Assembly (NCBI GenBank): GCA_037013495.1
Contig: CM072805.1
Coordinates: forward strand, 22,346,669 to 22,410,668
Reading direction: 5' to 3'
Length of the DNA stretch: 64,000 nucleotides
From: Hippophae tibetana
Taxonomy: Eukaryota > Streptophyta > Magnoliopsida > Rosales > Elaeagnaceae
A program made the position numbers and the translations under genes. Within the stretch, counting starts at the first letter, position 1, and every line of letters starts with the position of its first letter. Below, one piece after another: positions 46,470-57,640 of this stretch. Below the pieces are notes generated by a model. That model worked only from the letters and a program-made list of their open reading frames with translations. It did no database searches and had not been told where the DNA came from.

Positions 46470-47291
46470 TGCTTATATTCAAACTCGATTGAAGATCTAA
46501 CAATAACTTTTTTTCGATGACCATGAGATCATATTATCTCCAAAGAAAACATAAAATGCACTAACATTATATTTATAATCTGTGAAAAGAACCCAATCTA
46601 CATCCAAAATACCTACCAAAATAAGATGAGAAGATTTCATCACATATAATTGGAGGTCACTAGTGCCCTACAAATACCACAACACCTTCTTTAATGCTTG
46701 GAAATGAACAGTGGTAGGAGTTGAGAAAATTTGACACAATCTGCTTACTGAAAAAACAAGTTTAGGTTATGCTATATAACAATACTGTAACCCACCAACC
46801 AAACTTCTATTTTCTACAGCATCATTATCATCCAAAGGATCACCTTCAGTTTTGGACATACTCCTCTGACTCCATAAGGGTGGCAGAAGGCTTTGATTAA
46901 GACAAACTAGTTTTATCTAAAAGCTGAAGTATGTACTTCTTATGTGCAAGATAAAGATCAGTAGAAGAACACAAACCTCAATGCCTAAAAAATAGTGCAA
47001 AGAACCTAAATCCTTTAAATGAAAAATAGGATCCAGTTGATGAATAAATGCTTGCAACTTAGATGAATTAGATGTAGTCAATACAATATCATCAACATTT
47101 ACCAGTAACAAGATAAAATCTGCACCTTTTTTCTTAACAAACAAGCTTATATCAGAAATAGCATTTGGAAATCCCTATGACAGTAAAATAAGCTGAATTT
47201 ATGATACCAGGCACGAAGTACTTGCTTAAAACCATATAAGGATATTTTTTCAAATTACAAACATGATGTGGCCAGGAAGGATAAATAAAGC
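46470..47291 (-). repeat. Copia segment duplicated at 40,667-41,493 (copy B)
   Basis: Second copy of the roughly 0.82-kb copia RT/RNase H segment. Unlike copy A, it continues rightwards into the rest of RT (MNDDLEENVYMVHPLGF, 47,337). Confidence 0.85.
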
Positions 47292-48640
47292 CAAGTGGAT
47301 GGACCATATACACATTTTCCTCTAAATCATCATTCAAAAAAGTATTATTAATATCTAGCTATCGAAGATGCCAAGAAAAATGAAGGACCAAAGAGAGAAC
47401 AAGTTTGATAGTAGTAGCCTTTACCACTAGATTGAAAGTCTTAGTGTAATATAAACCATGTGTTTGTAAATACCCTTCTATCACAAGCCTAAATTTTCTT
47501 TTATCAATAGCACTTGAAGCCAATGTTTTGGTTTTATTTAACCACGTGCACCACATTATTTTCTGATAAAAAGATTTAGGAACTAATTCCCAAGTATTAT
47601 TAGGCACAATAGCATCATACTCTACTTAAATAGAAGCTTTCCACTCGGGATATTTAGTAGCCTCCTAATTTTTGTTCACATGGTATATCAAATTTAGCTA
47701 AGAAAGCCTTTGGTTTTTTAATACACGACTTTCCTCAAGTTTGCATTGGATGATTATTCACAACATAAGGTGGAAGAGATATAATAGGAACTGAGTTGGA
47801 AACTGGACTATTATGTCGTTCAAGGGTTTTAATAGGCTTGCTATGGCTATTTTGGCTAGAGACAAAATAGGGAAGTTATGAAATTGGTGAACTAGCTGTA
47901 GGATTAGGGCACAATGATATCATAGGATGAGACAAGTCTATACTAGTATGCATTATCAGGTTGTAGCATAGACTATTGGTCATTGATATTGGAAACAGGT
48001 TGTAGCATGGACTATTGTTGCACAAAACTGGGAATTGGCTCTATCACAAGAGGTATAGAAAATGAAGACTCACAAGACCCAACCTTGTAAGAAGTAGCTA
48101 AAATGCAAAAAAAATGCTAAAAAAAACTATGTGTCTAATATTATGTATTTTTCTAGTATTTTTCTCCAAACATAAACAACCATATTGACTAGAACCATAC
48201 CTAAGAAGTACACATGTTGTAGACTTGTGATGAATTTTATCTTTTAGTAATGCTTGAGACATGGAAAACAAAGGCTTCCAAATACATGAAGAAACAAATA
48301 ATTTAGAGATTAACCATACAACAAAGAATAAGGAGACAATAGTTTGAGAACCTATAATGGAAAACTATTAAGTGTAAAAATAGTTGTGAGAAATGCATAT
48401 GTTCAATATTGATTAGGAACTCCTGATCTCAATAATAAGGCCAAACTGGTATCAATAATTCTCAATGTTGACTCTTTACCATTTCATTTTGTTTTTTAGA
48501 AAAATAAGGACATGTTTTATGAAAATTAATTGCAAAATTTTCTAAAAAAATACCAAGATGATGGAATTCACCTCCCTTATCACTATGCACTTCCTTAATA
48601 TGAAAGTAAGTCCCATTGTACTCATATCTGTGTGTTGGAT
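46917..48640 (-). pseudogene. Copia RT, linker and part of integrase
   Basis: RT reads NNTWELVPKSF, then RLVIEGYLQTHGLYYTKTFN, NDDLEENVYMVHPLGF, LLLVNVDDIVLT (YVDD replaced by NVDD) and LKDLGSLHYFLGIEV. Integrase text (EVHSDKGGEFHHLG, a changed QSDGGGEF motif) lies near 48,600-48,560. It is interrupted at about 48,640 by the gag-only element. Confidence 0.8.
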
Positions 48641-49872
48641 TTCTATGTACAAAACATGGTTGTTGTTATATTTTACTTAGTATATTTGTCCTTCTCTGTG
48701 TAAGGTTGGTTATTATAGATCCGTAATTCATACACACCTATAGTTAGGTATACTTTGTATGCAAGAATATTTACACATATTATAGGGTTGGTTTTTGTAG
48801 TGTTCATGCTAGATTGAGAGTACTCATTGACTTATTTACTTGTGGTTTTTGGTATGTTTGATGCATAAGTATTTCTGGATAGTACTTGTTATTTTTGGAA
48901 ATGAAAAAATGTAACTTTTTAGTACTTTACTACCAAGCTCGCCACCACCCTTGGCAAGATGGTTGGAGAGTTGGAAAATTCGAGTGCTATAAATACCCAA
49001 CCATCTCTCATATCTTTACCCCTTATTTTAAGAACCAAAACTTTGTCAAAATTTACATTGAGATTTATATCTATTGACGAAATTATTATGGATAGACTAC
49101 AATTAAGTGTGGGTCACTTTGTGAGTTTATTAATCAAACCATAGGTTGTGTGTGTACGTGGTTTGGAGAGACTATAATTGAGTATGGGTCACTTTGTGAG
49201 TTTTTTAATCAAATTATAGGTTGTGTACATATATGGTTTGACTGTGTATCTCCCATACACAATTTAATTTTAGTATTGGGTCGTGTGTCCCTTGAGAGTG
49301 TGAGTTATTACCCTTTTAGCTACTTAAATTTTGGTTTCCAATCACACCATATTGAGTGGTGTTGGCTATAGAGGACAACCGAGTTCGTGTGTACCAAGTC
49401 GTTATAGAAGCAGTAAGTAAAGAGCAATAAGAGGCAATTTGGATATAAGTCTTGGATATTAGAGGTAATTATGGTTTTACTATCTATTAGTGTTATAACT
49501 TATTTACTATTGAGTGGTTTCTTTAAGCAACCAGAGGATGTTACCATATAGATGTGGTCTCTACATGGATTTACCTCGTTATATCACTTGTTATGCATGA
49601 TCTGTTGTTATGTTAATATAATCTGAGTTTAAGGTATGTATGCTACAACATATTAAAAGCTTAAACTCTGATTGGAAAGCCATTATATTCTTCTCTGCTT
49701 TCTATTGAGTTTATATAATATATATTTTTCAAATTTATCTGCTTATCTGACATCATATTGTTTATGCTTCTACTGTGTATACTGCATAAGTATTTTTTTG
49801 CCTTTCTATACGAATTAAGGTTGAGTTCTTAAGAAGTTTGCATCTTTTTACCCTAGTAGTGGACTTTTTTAA
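48640..49872 (+). repeat. 5' LTR of the gag-only element
   Basis: The left edge is set by where copia integrase text stops, and the right edge by the primer-like site. It includes a roughly 75-base imperfect tandem (GGGTCACTTTGTGAGTTT twice, at about 49,113 and 49,187). Confidence 0.6.
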
Positions 49873-49879
49873 TTGGTAT

Positions 49880-51700
49880 TAGAGTCGATGCACCATTTTG
49901 TGCTTAATTGCTTTGGTGTTGATCTTGCTAACTCATTCCTTCACACACACATTCTCTCTTATGAATTCAGGGGAAAAAGGCAATATAGGTTGACCTCTAT
50001 TTTTCGATGGGCTGATCTATACTTATTGAAAATCTCAAATGAGGGCTTTCTTGTGGTCCTAAGGAGACTGTGTGTGATTCCATTTTGAGAATGGTTAGAC
50101 CTATCTCATTTAAACACTATCTGATAATATTGTGATTCTGAAACCAATGATTAAATGGACTAGAGGAGAATCTAAACATTTCTAATGGAAAAACAAGGGT
50201 TTTTATACTATCATCAAAGCTATGTCACTTGATGAATATAGAAAAATTGAAAGTTGTACCTCACCAAAACAAGCTTGAGATATCCTTGAGACAACTCATG
50301 AAGGGACTTCTACTATTAAGAGGTCCATAATGCTTAAGTTAAATAGAGACTTTGAATTATGCATTGTGTAAGAAGTTGAGACATTTGACAAATTTTATGC
50401 CAAGTTTGCTAACATTTTCAACTATTCTTACAACTTGGGTAGACCCATTAGCAAAGAAAAGTAGATGAAAAATCATCACCATCCTACCTTATGGATTTCA
50501 TGCTAAGGTTACTGTACTTGAGTCAATGTACAAACTTGGTGAGCTCTATAAGAATGAGCTAGTTGGTGATCTATAAATCTTCGAACTGCATCACCTATTA
50601 CCAAGGTAGAAGCAAACCATTCCTGAGAAGGGTAAAATCTTGGCTCTCACAATTACCAAAGGAAGTAACTTAAGCAAAGATGTTAATGCCATAATTTGTA
50701 GTAATGGTGATTATGACCCTAATAAGGAGGAAATGGCTTTCCTTGTCTAGAGATTTACAATGTTCGTTAGAAAAAAGAAACCAACATCTAGAATTATTGG
50801 AAGAGATACTTCAAGTTATGAATCCTCAAAATCTATTAAAGCTTATGAAGACTCAGAAAATGAATTTGAAAGGTCAAGCAAAGGAAACTTGAATAAAATC
50901 ATATGCTTTGAATGCAGTAAGCTGGTCATATTGTTGTAAAGTGCTTTTAGAAACAAAGTCACATGAACAAGCGTATTATGAAAATTGAGGTTACTATTTT
51001 GGATAGTACCAGTAGTGATGATGAGGATGACACTAATTTTCTTGCCTTCGTTGCCTTTAGAGTGTCATTAATCCTCTGATTGTTGCTTCAAAATTTCAAG
51101 AGGTAACTAATGATGATGATGATGATAAGCAAGATGAGTTACTTGAATCCTACAATACTTTCCTATTGTAGCACATCAAGTTTGAAAAGGAAAAAGAAAA
51201 GGCTTTGAAAAGCCTTGACAAAAAAAGAGTGAGATAAGTGCTTTAAGAAAAATATTAAGGAAAATAAGTCCTCTATTGATGACCAACAAATTGATTTGAC
51301 CAAAAAAAGTGAGATATACAAAGGAAACATTTAAATCCACTTGAGAAATTTAATTCAAATCTTTAAAAAGTTAAAATACTTGAGGAACAACTAAAAGTTC
51401 CCATTTGTGGTAAAACAACTAAGTTGTTTGTGAGTATTGCTCCCTCTTCTAATTAGAATGTTGAGGTAGAAAGTTGGGATCGAACAATTGAATAAGAAAG
51501 TCAAGATTCTAAACAATTCATAAGATTATCTTGAAACATTTTTTAAAGAAAAAGAAGATTTGATTATTGACATAAAGTACAAACTCAAAGTCAGTGAGAA
51601 GGAACTAAAGCACTTTACCTCTAGTTTGAATAAAATAATGATTGGCTTGAAGAACCTAAATTATATTCTTAGCAACACAAAATTTAACAAAAATTAATAT
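49880..51700 (+). pseudogene. Decayed copia gag (UBN2 type) with coiled-coil tail
   Basis: Text recalling UBN2-type gag appears in pieces: LPYGFHAKVTVLESM (about 50,490), then KGKILALTITKGSN and a CFECSKLVIL knuckle remnant (about 50,910). After about 51,150 the frames become Lys/Glu/Leu-rich (FEKEKEKALKSL, EEQLKVPICG), a coiled-coil extension seen in some copia gags. Stops are frequent. It would package element RNA in a live copy. Confidence 0.65.
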
Positions 51701-53112
51701 ATTATATATTTTTGCTATTTATGGTGTTGTGACACTCCTTGCCTCCCCACCCCATCTTTTTCGAAATTGTTCAACAAATTACTATGTCATGTTTCCTACT
51801 TTTTTAAGTTTACTTGTTGCTATGATCTCTGTTGCATTTTGTTTGAAAGGATTTTTACATAAATGGATGTGTGGCTATTATGACATGTGTATTCTCTAAG
51901 AAGTTTTTTGACTAATCTCTTATGAACTTTTTATAAAACATAAGAAGAGAAGTTTTTTCCTTACATATGTAATAACATTATGAATCTGTATAGTTATATT
52001 TGAAAAGTTTGTGTGGATTTTACTTGAATGATTTATATGCCTCTAACAATCTGTAGAATTCACGTGTAGTTTCTCTGGAGGAAAAATCATAAGTGTTGCT
52101 CAAATAGAAAAATTATTTAGGTCATATTTGGACCGTTTAATCCTTCTTACCTCCCTTTTCTACCTATCCACAGTTTCCCATCTTGAGATTTTTTTATACT
52201 TTTGTTTCTTTGCACCTACTAGCCTAGCTTAAATGTTCAATTTCACTTACCTCGCACTCCTTTTGTTAAGTTTCAACTTTGTCTTGTTGAATGTTTTTAT
52301 TCTGAGATCATTTTGCTTCCCATAGCAAAAAAAAAAAGGGGGGGGAGAACGAAAGAAAAAGAAAAAGGAAAATGAAAAGGAGAAGGTTCAATGATAAAAT
52401 GTTATTTCGCAAATGAAAAAGATCCCTTATTTGGGAATTTATTTTAAGATTTTCAATATTGAAAAGTTCAAGGAAAAGATCCTCAGTTTAAATAATTACC
52501 TCTTATGGTTGTAAGCTCTATGCTTAAAGTGAAAGTTTGTTTGTCTCAAAGTGTGTCTTTTCTTAAATGTTTCTTCTCTTCTACCTAAAGTTTAGCCTAT
52601 CTTTACAAAACATTTAAGACCTTTTGATTTCTATTGGATTGCATTTACATTAGTGGAGATGTAGGCTACATGTGGACTTATGAAATTTGGATCAATTTAA
52701 GTATATACTTCATTTTTCTTGATTCATATACACATTTCTTGATAACACATATAGTTAACATGTTTTTCATTTCACACACAATGCATATTCCCATAAAGTT
52801 TTGGTCAAAATCTCAAATGAATGCATTTTGGATTAATTATCACGTGGATGTTTATGTTGAGTGTTTTTGGCTATTTTGCTTTGGTTTTCAAGTCCAACGT
52901 ATACCACCTTGCCAAGTGGCTTGCCACTATACTTGCCAACACCTTATCACATGGCTCACCAAACACCCTAGCGAGGTGGATAGCTAGGTACTTAGTAAGA
53001 TCTCTCTTTACTTATTTAAAGAACCCTCTAGCGCTTACTTTATTCACACCTCAAAATAGCTACCTTCTATTCTTGCTATACCAATTTATCTCACCTTCTT
53101 GCTTTTACCAAT
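51701..53112. other. Non-coding interior of the gag-only element
   Basis: No domain was recognised. It contains a poly-A/poly-G tract (about 52,326-52,347) and AT-rich DNA. Confidence 0.5.
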
Positions 53113-53992
53113 TATGGCCCCAAAACATTTTAGAAGTAGTAAGAAGCCAAAGCAATCTGAGCATGCCAATCCTTTTAGTAGTGCATCTATTCTTGTTGAG
53201 CATCGTGTCAATCTTCAGGATTTTTCTGAAGTAGAACAAAGGTTTGCATACTTTTCTTGGCTTTCACTCTATTATCTGAATTATACCTAAAATGATAAGT
53301 TCATTTGGGAGTTCTATGATGTTATACCTCATACTCCTACTACTAGATTGTCTACTTATTTTGTTCTTAGAGGAAATAGACTTACATTCTCTCGAGATGA
53401 TATTCATAATTTACTATCCCTTCATGTTGTTGAGTTTCATCATTTCCTATTATCCCTTTTGAATTTGAAAATATTTCTTACACTTATCTTTTTGAATTTG
53501 AAAATATTTCTTCCACTTACCTTTTTGAATTTGATATTATGAATGCTTGTAATTCTCAAGAATTGGTTATTTAGCTGGCAGGACTTAACTACTCTTTTAT
53601 TAGTAAAACCCTTACTATTGGCACCTCTTCCCTAGGTCATTCTCTTAATGCTATTGTCTGTGTTGTTATTCATCCCTACTCCCATCTTTTTTATGTTCCT
53701 CAATGTCGAGGACACTTTTTCTGTGCGAATTGAAACAGTGATGATATTGATCTTACTCGTATGATCTATCGAACTATTGTTTTTCATACTTTTACTCCAT
53801 CATCCTCCACTCTTTACTATCCTTATTTGATTTCCAGGTGGGGTTCCACTATTTTTCATAGGGTATGTGTTTGTTTCATGTGTGTAGGTTACAGGTGTAA
53901 AGTGAAGTTTTCGAGCTTCAGATGCTTTGTGTGTACTCAGACCCTCTTGTTTCAAAGTGACAGAATGGATGAATTGATAAATGAAGATGGAT
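53113..53992 (+). pseudogene. 'Putative plant transposon protein'-like frame
   Basis: It starts MAPKHFRSSKKPKQSEHANP and continues with EVEQRFAYFSWL, FYDVIPHTPTTRLSTYFVLR and NRLTFSRDDIHNLL. This is the pattern of the small N-terminal protein found beside gag in several plant retroelements, typically MAPK..., then ...F.RG..V.F....I...L. Stops after YLNYT and later break it. Function is unknown even in the family. Confidence 0.6.
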
Positions 53993-54174
53993 AGAGCGCA
54001 TAAGATGGATGCATTTGGTATAGGTGTGTCTTTTGAGTTGTGGTGTATGTTGTTCATGAGAACAAAAAACTTTAGGACATCTTTATGATCATCTTATATT
54101 TGATGAGTTTATGTATTTTGTTGTGTAGTATTTGGACACGGAAAGTCAAATAGGGATAATATAAGTCCCGTTGT

Positions 54175-54790
54175 ATTCATATTGTGTGTCCTTTGAGAGT
54201 GTGAGTTATTACACTTTCAATTACTTGATCTATGGTTTCTAATCACACCACATTGGGTGGTGTTGGCTATGGAGGACAATCGGGTTCATGTGTCAAACCA
54301 TGTTGTTGGGAAGTGACAAGTGAAGAGCATAAGTAGGTAGTTTGAATGGAGATCCTGAGTGATAGAGATAAGTGTGGTTTTATTATCTATTAGTGTTGTA
54401 ACTTGTTTATTATTTAGTAAATTATTTACTATTGAGTGGTTACCTTAAGAACACAAGGATGTTACCATATAAATACGGTATTTATATGGGTTTACCTTGT
54501 TATATTGCTTGTTATGCATAATTTGTTGTTGTGTTAGTACAATTTAAATTTAAGGTGTGTATATCACAACATGCTAAAATCTTAAACTCTGATTAGAAAG
54601 CTATTATGTTCTTTCCTACTTTTTGTTTAGTTTATATAATATATGTTATTCAAATTTATCTACTTATCTTATATTATATTGTTTGTGTTTCTGCTGAATA
54701 AATGTTTGTTTTACTTTTTGTGTGAGTTAGGATTGAATCCTTAAAAAGTTTTTATCTCTTTAACCTGGTAGTGTATCGGGTTGTGGACTT
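54175..54790 (+). repeat. 3' LTR (partial) of the gag-only element
   Basis: It aligns with about 49,275-49,872; the first half of the LTR is missing. It is followed by ATGAGTATCAAATTGATG, which resembles the primer site after the left LTR. Confidence 0.6.
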
Positions 54791-54814
54791 TTTCAATGAG
54801 TATCAAATTGATGT

Positions 54815-56003
54815 AGCTTTGAATTTAAGAAAAACTGACAACACTTGATCCTTAAAAGTAAGAAAGTAGATCCATGTATATCTAATAAAATCATCATCAA
54901 TTAATAGGAAATATTTCTCCCACCAACAGATGTTATAGGAGTAGCCCCCAAATATCTATATACAACAAATCAAAACATGTAGAAGTTACTTGTGTTCCAC
55001 TAGGGAAAGGTTGCTTATGAGACTTTGCAATCTCACAAGATTCACACACAGGTATGTAAGGAGGCTTTATTATATCTATCTTACTAGAATTAAGTACATG
55101 ATTTACTATAGGATCTGATATACGAGCTAAACGGTCATGCCACACAAAAGTGAAGTCACATGCCCTTTTTTTCACAAAATTGACACTGTACATTTTCTTC
55201 CACGACCTCTGCCTTGTGCTATAGCATGACCTTGACTATTCTGAGAATTACTTCTTCCCTGATTGTACTGTGACTAATTTATATTGTTATTAGTCGAATT
55301 CTTAGAAGTGCCACCACTTCCTAAAGAGGACTTTAGATTCAGAGAGCCGGAAAACATGTTGTTCATCCTCTTTATCCTACTGTTGCAAACGGTGATCATA
55401 CACCAAGAGAAGACTATAAAATTCTTCAAGAGTTACTTTACTAGCATGATCTGTGATATTGCACACAAATGCATTGTAACGAAAATTTAAGTCAGAAATT
55501 GCATAAAGAATCAAGCATCTTGGTTGAATTGGCTCTCTTATGAGTGTTAGACTATCAGCAAGAGTCTATAACTTCATCATATAGTCATCTACGAAAAGAT
55601 TCTATTTCTTCATCGTTTGTAACAGCAATGGTAGTTCTATAACTCGAGATTGAGTAGAGGATGAGAAAACCCTTTCATATGTCTCCCATAATTCTCTTGA
55701 TGTCTTGTTACCAGTGAGATAACCTATTACTTTAGAAGAAACCGAGTCATAAATTAAGCTCCTACTTGTTCCGTTAGAGTGATTCCAAAAAGAAAACTCT
55801 GGACAAATAAAAGTTGTGCCAGTGACAATTTTTGATGGAGGTTCTTGTGTTCCATCTATGAACTCCTCAACTCCATAAGCAGTGATCACACAAATCGACT
55901 GCTCCTTCCATATAAGGTAGTTCGTTCGATCAAATTTAATAGGAAAACTCAAACTGACTGGTGGAAGAATTGCAGATTGCAATTTAATAAATGTTTGGCG
56001 CAA
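54815..56003 (-). pseudogene. Copia gag and integrase N-terminal pieces
   Basis: Gag (56,003-55,602): SFPIKFDRTNYLIWKEQ, EFIDGTQEPPSKI and GNKTSRELWETYERVFSSST. Integrase zinc region (55,193-54,933): WHDRLARISDPIVNH (second His lost) and CESCEIAKSHKQPFPS. The core begins [15 protein letters not shown] (about 54,880). These belong to the torn copia; the protease part between gag and integrase is mostly missing. Confidence 0.85.
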
Positions 56004-56052
56004 AACTTCAAGCCCATAAGCACAATTATTTTTTCCGAGCTTGTATCCTAAC

Positions 56053-56079
<27 letters not shown>
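56053..56079. repeat. AT microsatellite
   Basis: A TA run at the junction between copia gag and the inserted LTR fragment. Confidence 0.9.
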
Positions 56080-56083
<4 letters not shown>

Positions 56084-56102
56084 CTGCGTGAGTAGTAGCT
56101 GC

Positions 56103-56494
56103 TAGGGGTGTCCAACGGTCCGATCCGGTCCGGTTTTGGGAAAAAATATCGGATTGGACTGGACCGTTTATATTACTTGGACCAAACTGGACGGATCGTT
56201 TAAAATGGTTTTTATTATTATAAATCAGACCGGATCGTTTGATTTATAAAACCATTCGATCTGATTCAGTTTCCGGTTTGGTTCGGTTTTTTTGACATTT
56301 TTAATGAAAAATAATATGAAAATTCTAATATATTTATTAAACCGGTCCGGTTCAACGGTTTGAACCGTTTGAAAAATAGTTTTAATAAATACAAACCGGA
56401 CCGGACCGTTTGATTTGTAAAACCATTCGGTCCGGTCCGATTTGATCTGATTTTACAATTTGGTCCGGTCCGGGCCGGTTTTTGGACACCCCTA
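56103..56494. mobile_element. hAT-type MITE with perfect 8-bp target duplication
   Basis: The termini are TAGGGGTGTCCAA and, inverted, TTGGACACCCCTA. They are flanked on both sides by GTAGCTGC (56095-56102 and 56495-56502). An 8-bp duplication and these ends are typical of hAT-superfamily elements. The 392-base interior is non-coding and full of CCGGTCCGG-like GC motifs in both directions. It is inserted in an LTR fragment. Confidence 0.92.
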
Positions 56495-56502
56495 GTAGCT
56501 GC

Positions 56503-57320
56503 CGTAGAGAGAAAAAAAACAGAGATTGCAGTTTTGCTAAGCAGCCAAAGAAGAACAGCGCAGCACCCAACTCCTACGCAAAAACATTTTTTCCTTTTTC
56601 CAACCACATCTCTACTTTCTCTTTTTCTAGATATATTTTAGATTTTGGTATATTTTGTGAAACTCTCTCATAATTAGTGTTTGTATCTCCATTTAATTAT
56701 TAGTGAATTTTTGCGGTCATTAGTAGAGTAGATTTTTCACATTGAAACATTGAACCACTTAAATCATTATGTGTCATTTATTTTTTCTCATTGTTTATTA
56801 TTTTACTGTTACCCATTATTATATATTTGTGCAACCAAAATTGGACCCGATCTTCGCTTCCGCGAGTGCAAATTTATAACATATTTTTATATTATATGCA
56901 ATTTATTTTTTGATTTAGTTTCTTATTGTTTGAAATTCTGGATCTATTTTTGGCTTTGCTTTAAAACAAATAGAGAAGAATGTCTTATTGTGCTCATACA
57001 ACCTTTATCATTCTCGGGGTTCCTCTCTCTTATTGTTCATTATCACCATGAGCTTCAAAACAACCACGTCTCATTGTGTTGCAGTATTCAGCATACCTTC
57101 TCCAAAATACATCATCAATCATCCACTTTCAGTAAGATCTCATTAAGTTAACAATTGTCTAAACTTATAAGCAACATTGTTGCCTTGTTCCTAGTCGATG
57201 TGGGACACGGATACTTAACAATCTCCCTCCACACGACGGAAAAAGGTGGATATAAGTAACACAGTGACCTGAGCAACCCTTAATTTAATGAGATCTTATT
57301 GGGTTGAATTAGGTCTTTGT
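56503..57320 (-). mobile_element. LTR-retroelement 3' fragment inserted in copia gag
   Basis: On the minus strand a purine tract GGAGGGAGAT (57230-57221) is followed by an LTR start TGTTAAGTATCCGTGTCCC at 57220. The GTGTCCCACATCG motif is common at starts of plant LTRs. The LTR appears to run to about 56,080, with the MITE inside it. The interior left is under 100 bases. The copia gag start (MANSTSNSG, ATG at 57398) lies just beyond. Confidence 0.5.
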
Positions 57321-57454
57321 TTCTAACAATTGCAATTGTAGAGAGTAACCTCCTTTGAAAAAAGTATTGTTTCCAGAATTTGATGTTGAATTCGCCATGG
57401 ACAAATCTTAAATATCACAACAAGAAACGATTTCTAAACCTAAGCTTTGATACC
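57321..57454 (-). pseudogene. Copia gag N-terminus and leader
   Basis: After the primer site, ATG at 57398 begins MANSTSNSGNNTFFKGG before a stop and the inserted LTR fragment. It matches the upstream half of the gag that continues at 56,003. Confidence 0.6.
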
Positions 57455-57640
57455 GTAAACAGAAATATAATGACAAGAGAAAGAAAGACCAAGAAAAGAA
57501 ATACAGAGAAAACTGATATGATTCTTATTATTGGATGGTTATAGAGCAATGTATATATATAGGACAATTAGTTACTTCTCTACCAATAGAATAATCACGC
57601 CTATACAGTCGAAAAATTACTATAGAACTAATTCACGAGT
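57455..57640 (-). repeat. 5' LTR (partial) of the torn copia element
   Basis: It aligns with 40137-40345 from GTAAACAGAAATATAATG to CTAATTCA, then similarity ends, so the outer end is lost. Confidence 0.65.

Larger units (their letters stand above)
48640..54815 (+). mobile_element. Gag-only copia derivative (no polymerase found)
   Basis: Inserted in the integrase of the torn copia. An LTR of up to 1.2 kb (about 48,640-49,872) is followed by the primer-like site TTGGTATTAGAGTCGATGC (49,876). A partial second LTR (about 54,175-54,790) shares GAGAGTGTGAGTTATTAC, TGGTGTTGGCTAT and AAACTCTGATT with the first. Gag with a coiled-coil extension and a later 'plant transposon protein'-like frame are present, but no integrase or RT was seen, so it would depend on other elements. 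Confidence 0.65.
40137..57640 (-). mobile_element. Ty1/copia element torn apart by nested insertions
   Basis: LTR-like ends at 40137-40345 and 57455-57640 share TTGACAAGAG/AATGACAAGAG, AAACTGATATGATTCTTATT and CTCTACCAATAGAATAAT. The minus-strand primer site GGTATCAAAGCTTAGG follows the right LTR; GAGGGGAAGTA precedes the left one. Copia coding pieces between them are, in minus order: gag (57,398-57,320 and 56,003-55,602), integrase (55,193-54,815 and about 48,640-48,500), a linker, RT (47,607-46,917, repeated at 41,534-41,179) and the RNase H tail to 40,381. Gaps are later insertions. Confidence 0.75.

Noticed and set aside
52634..53234. Two overlapping frames (117 and 137 codons)
   Set aside because: Hydrophobic but without motif. 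The second overlaps the start of the better supported MAPKHFRSSKK frame in a different phase.
56750..57151. 133-codon plus-strand frame
   Set aside because: Lies antisense within an LTR fragment; Phe/Tyr/Ile-rich composition is as expected for AT-rich non-coding DNA.
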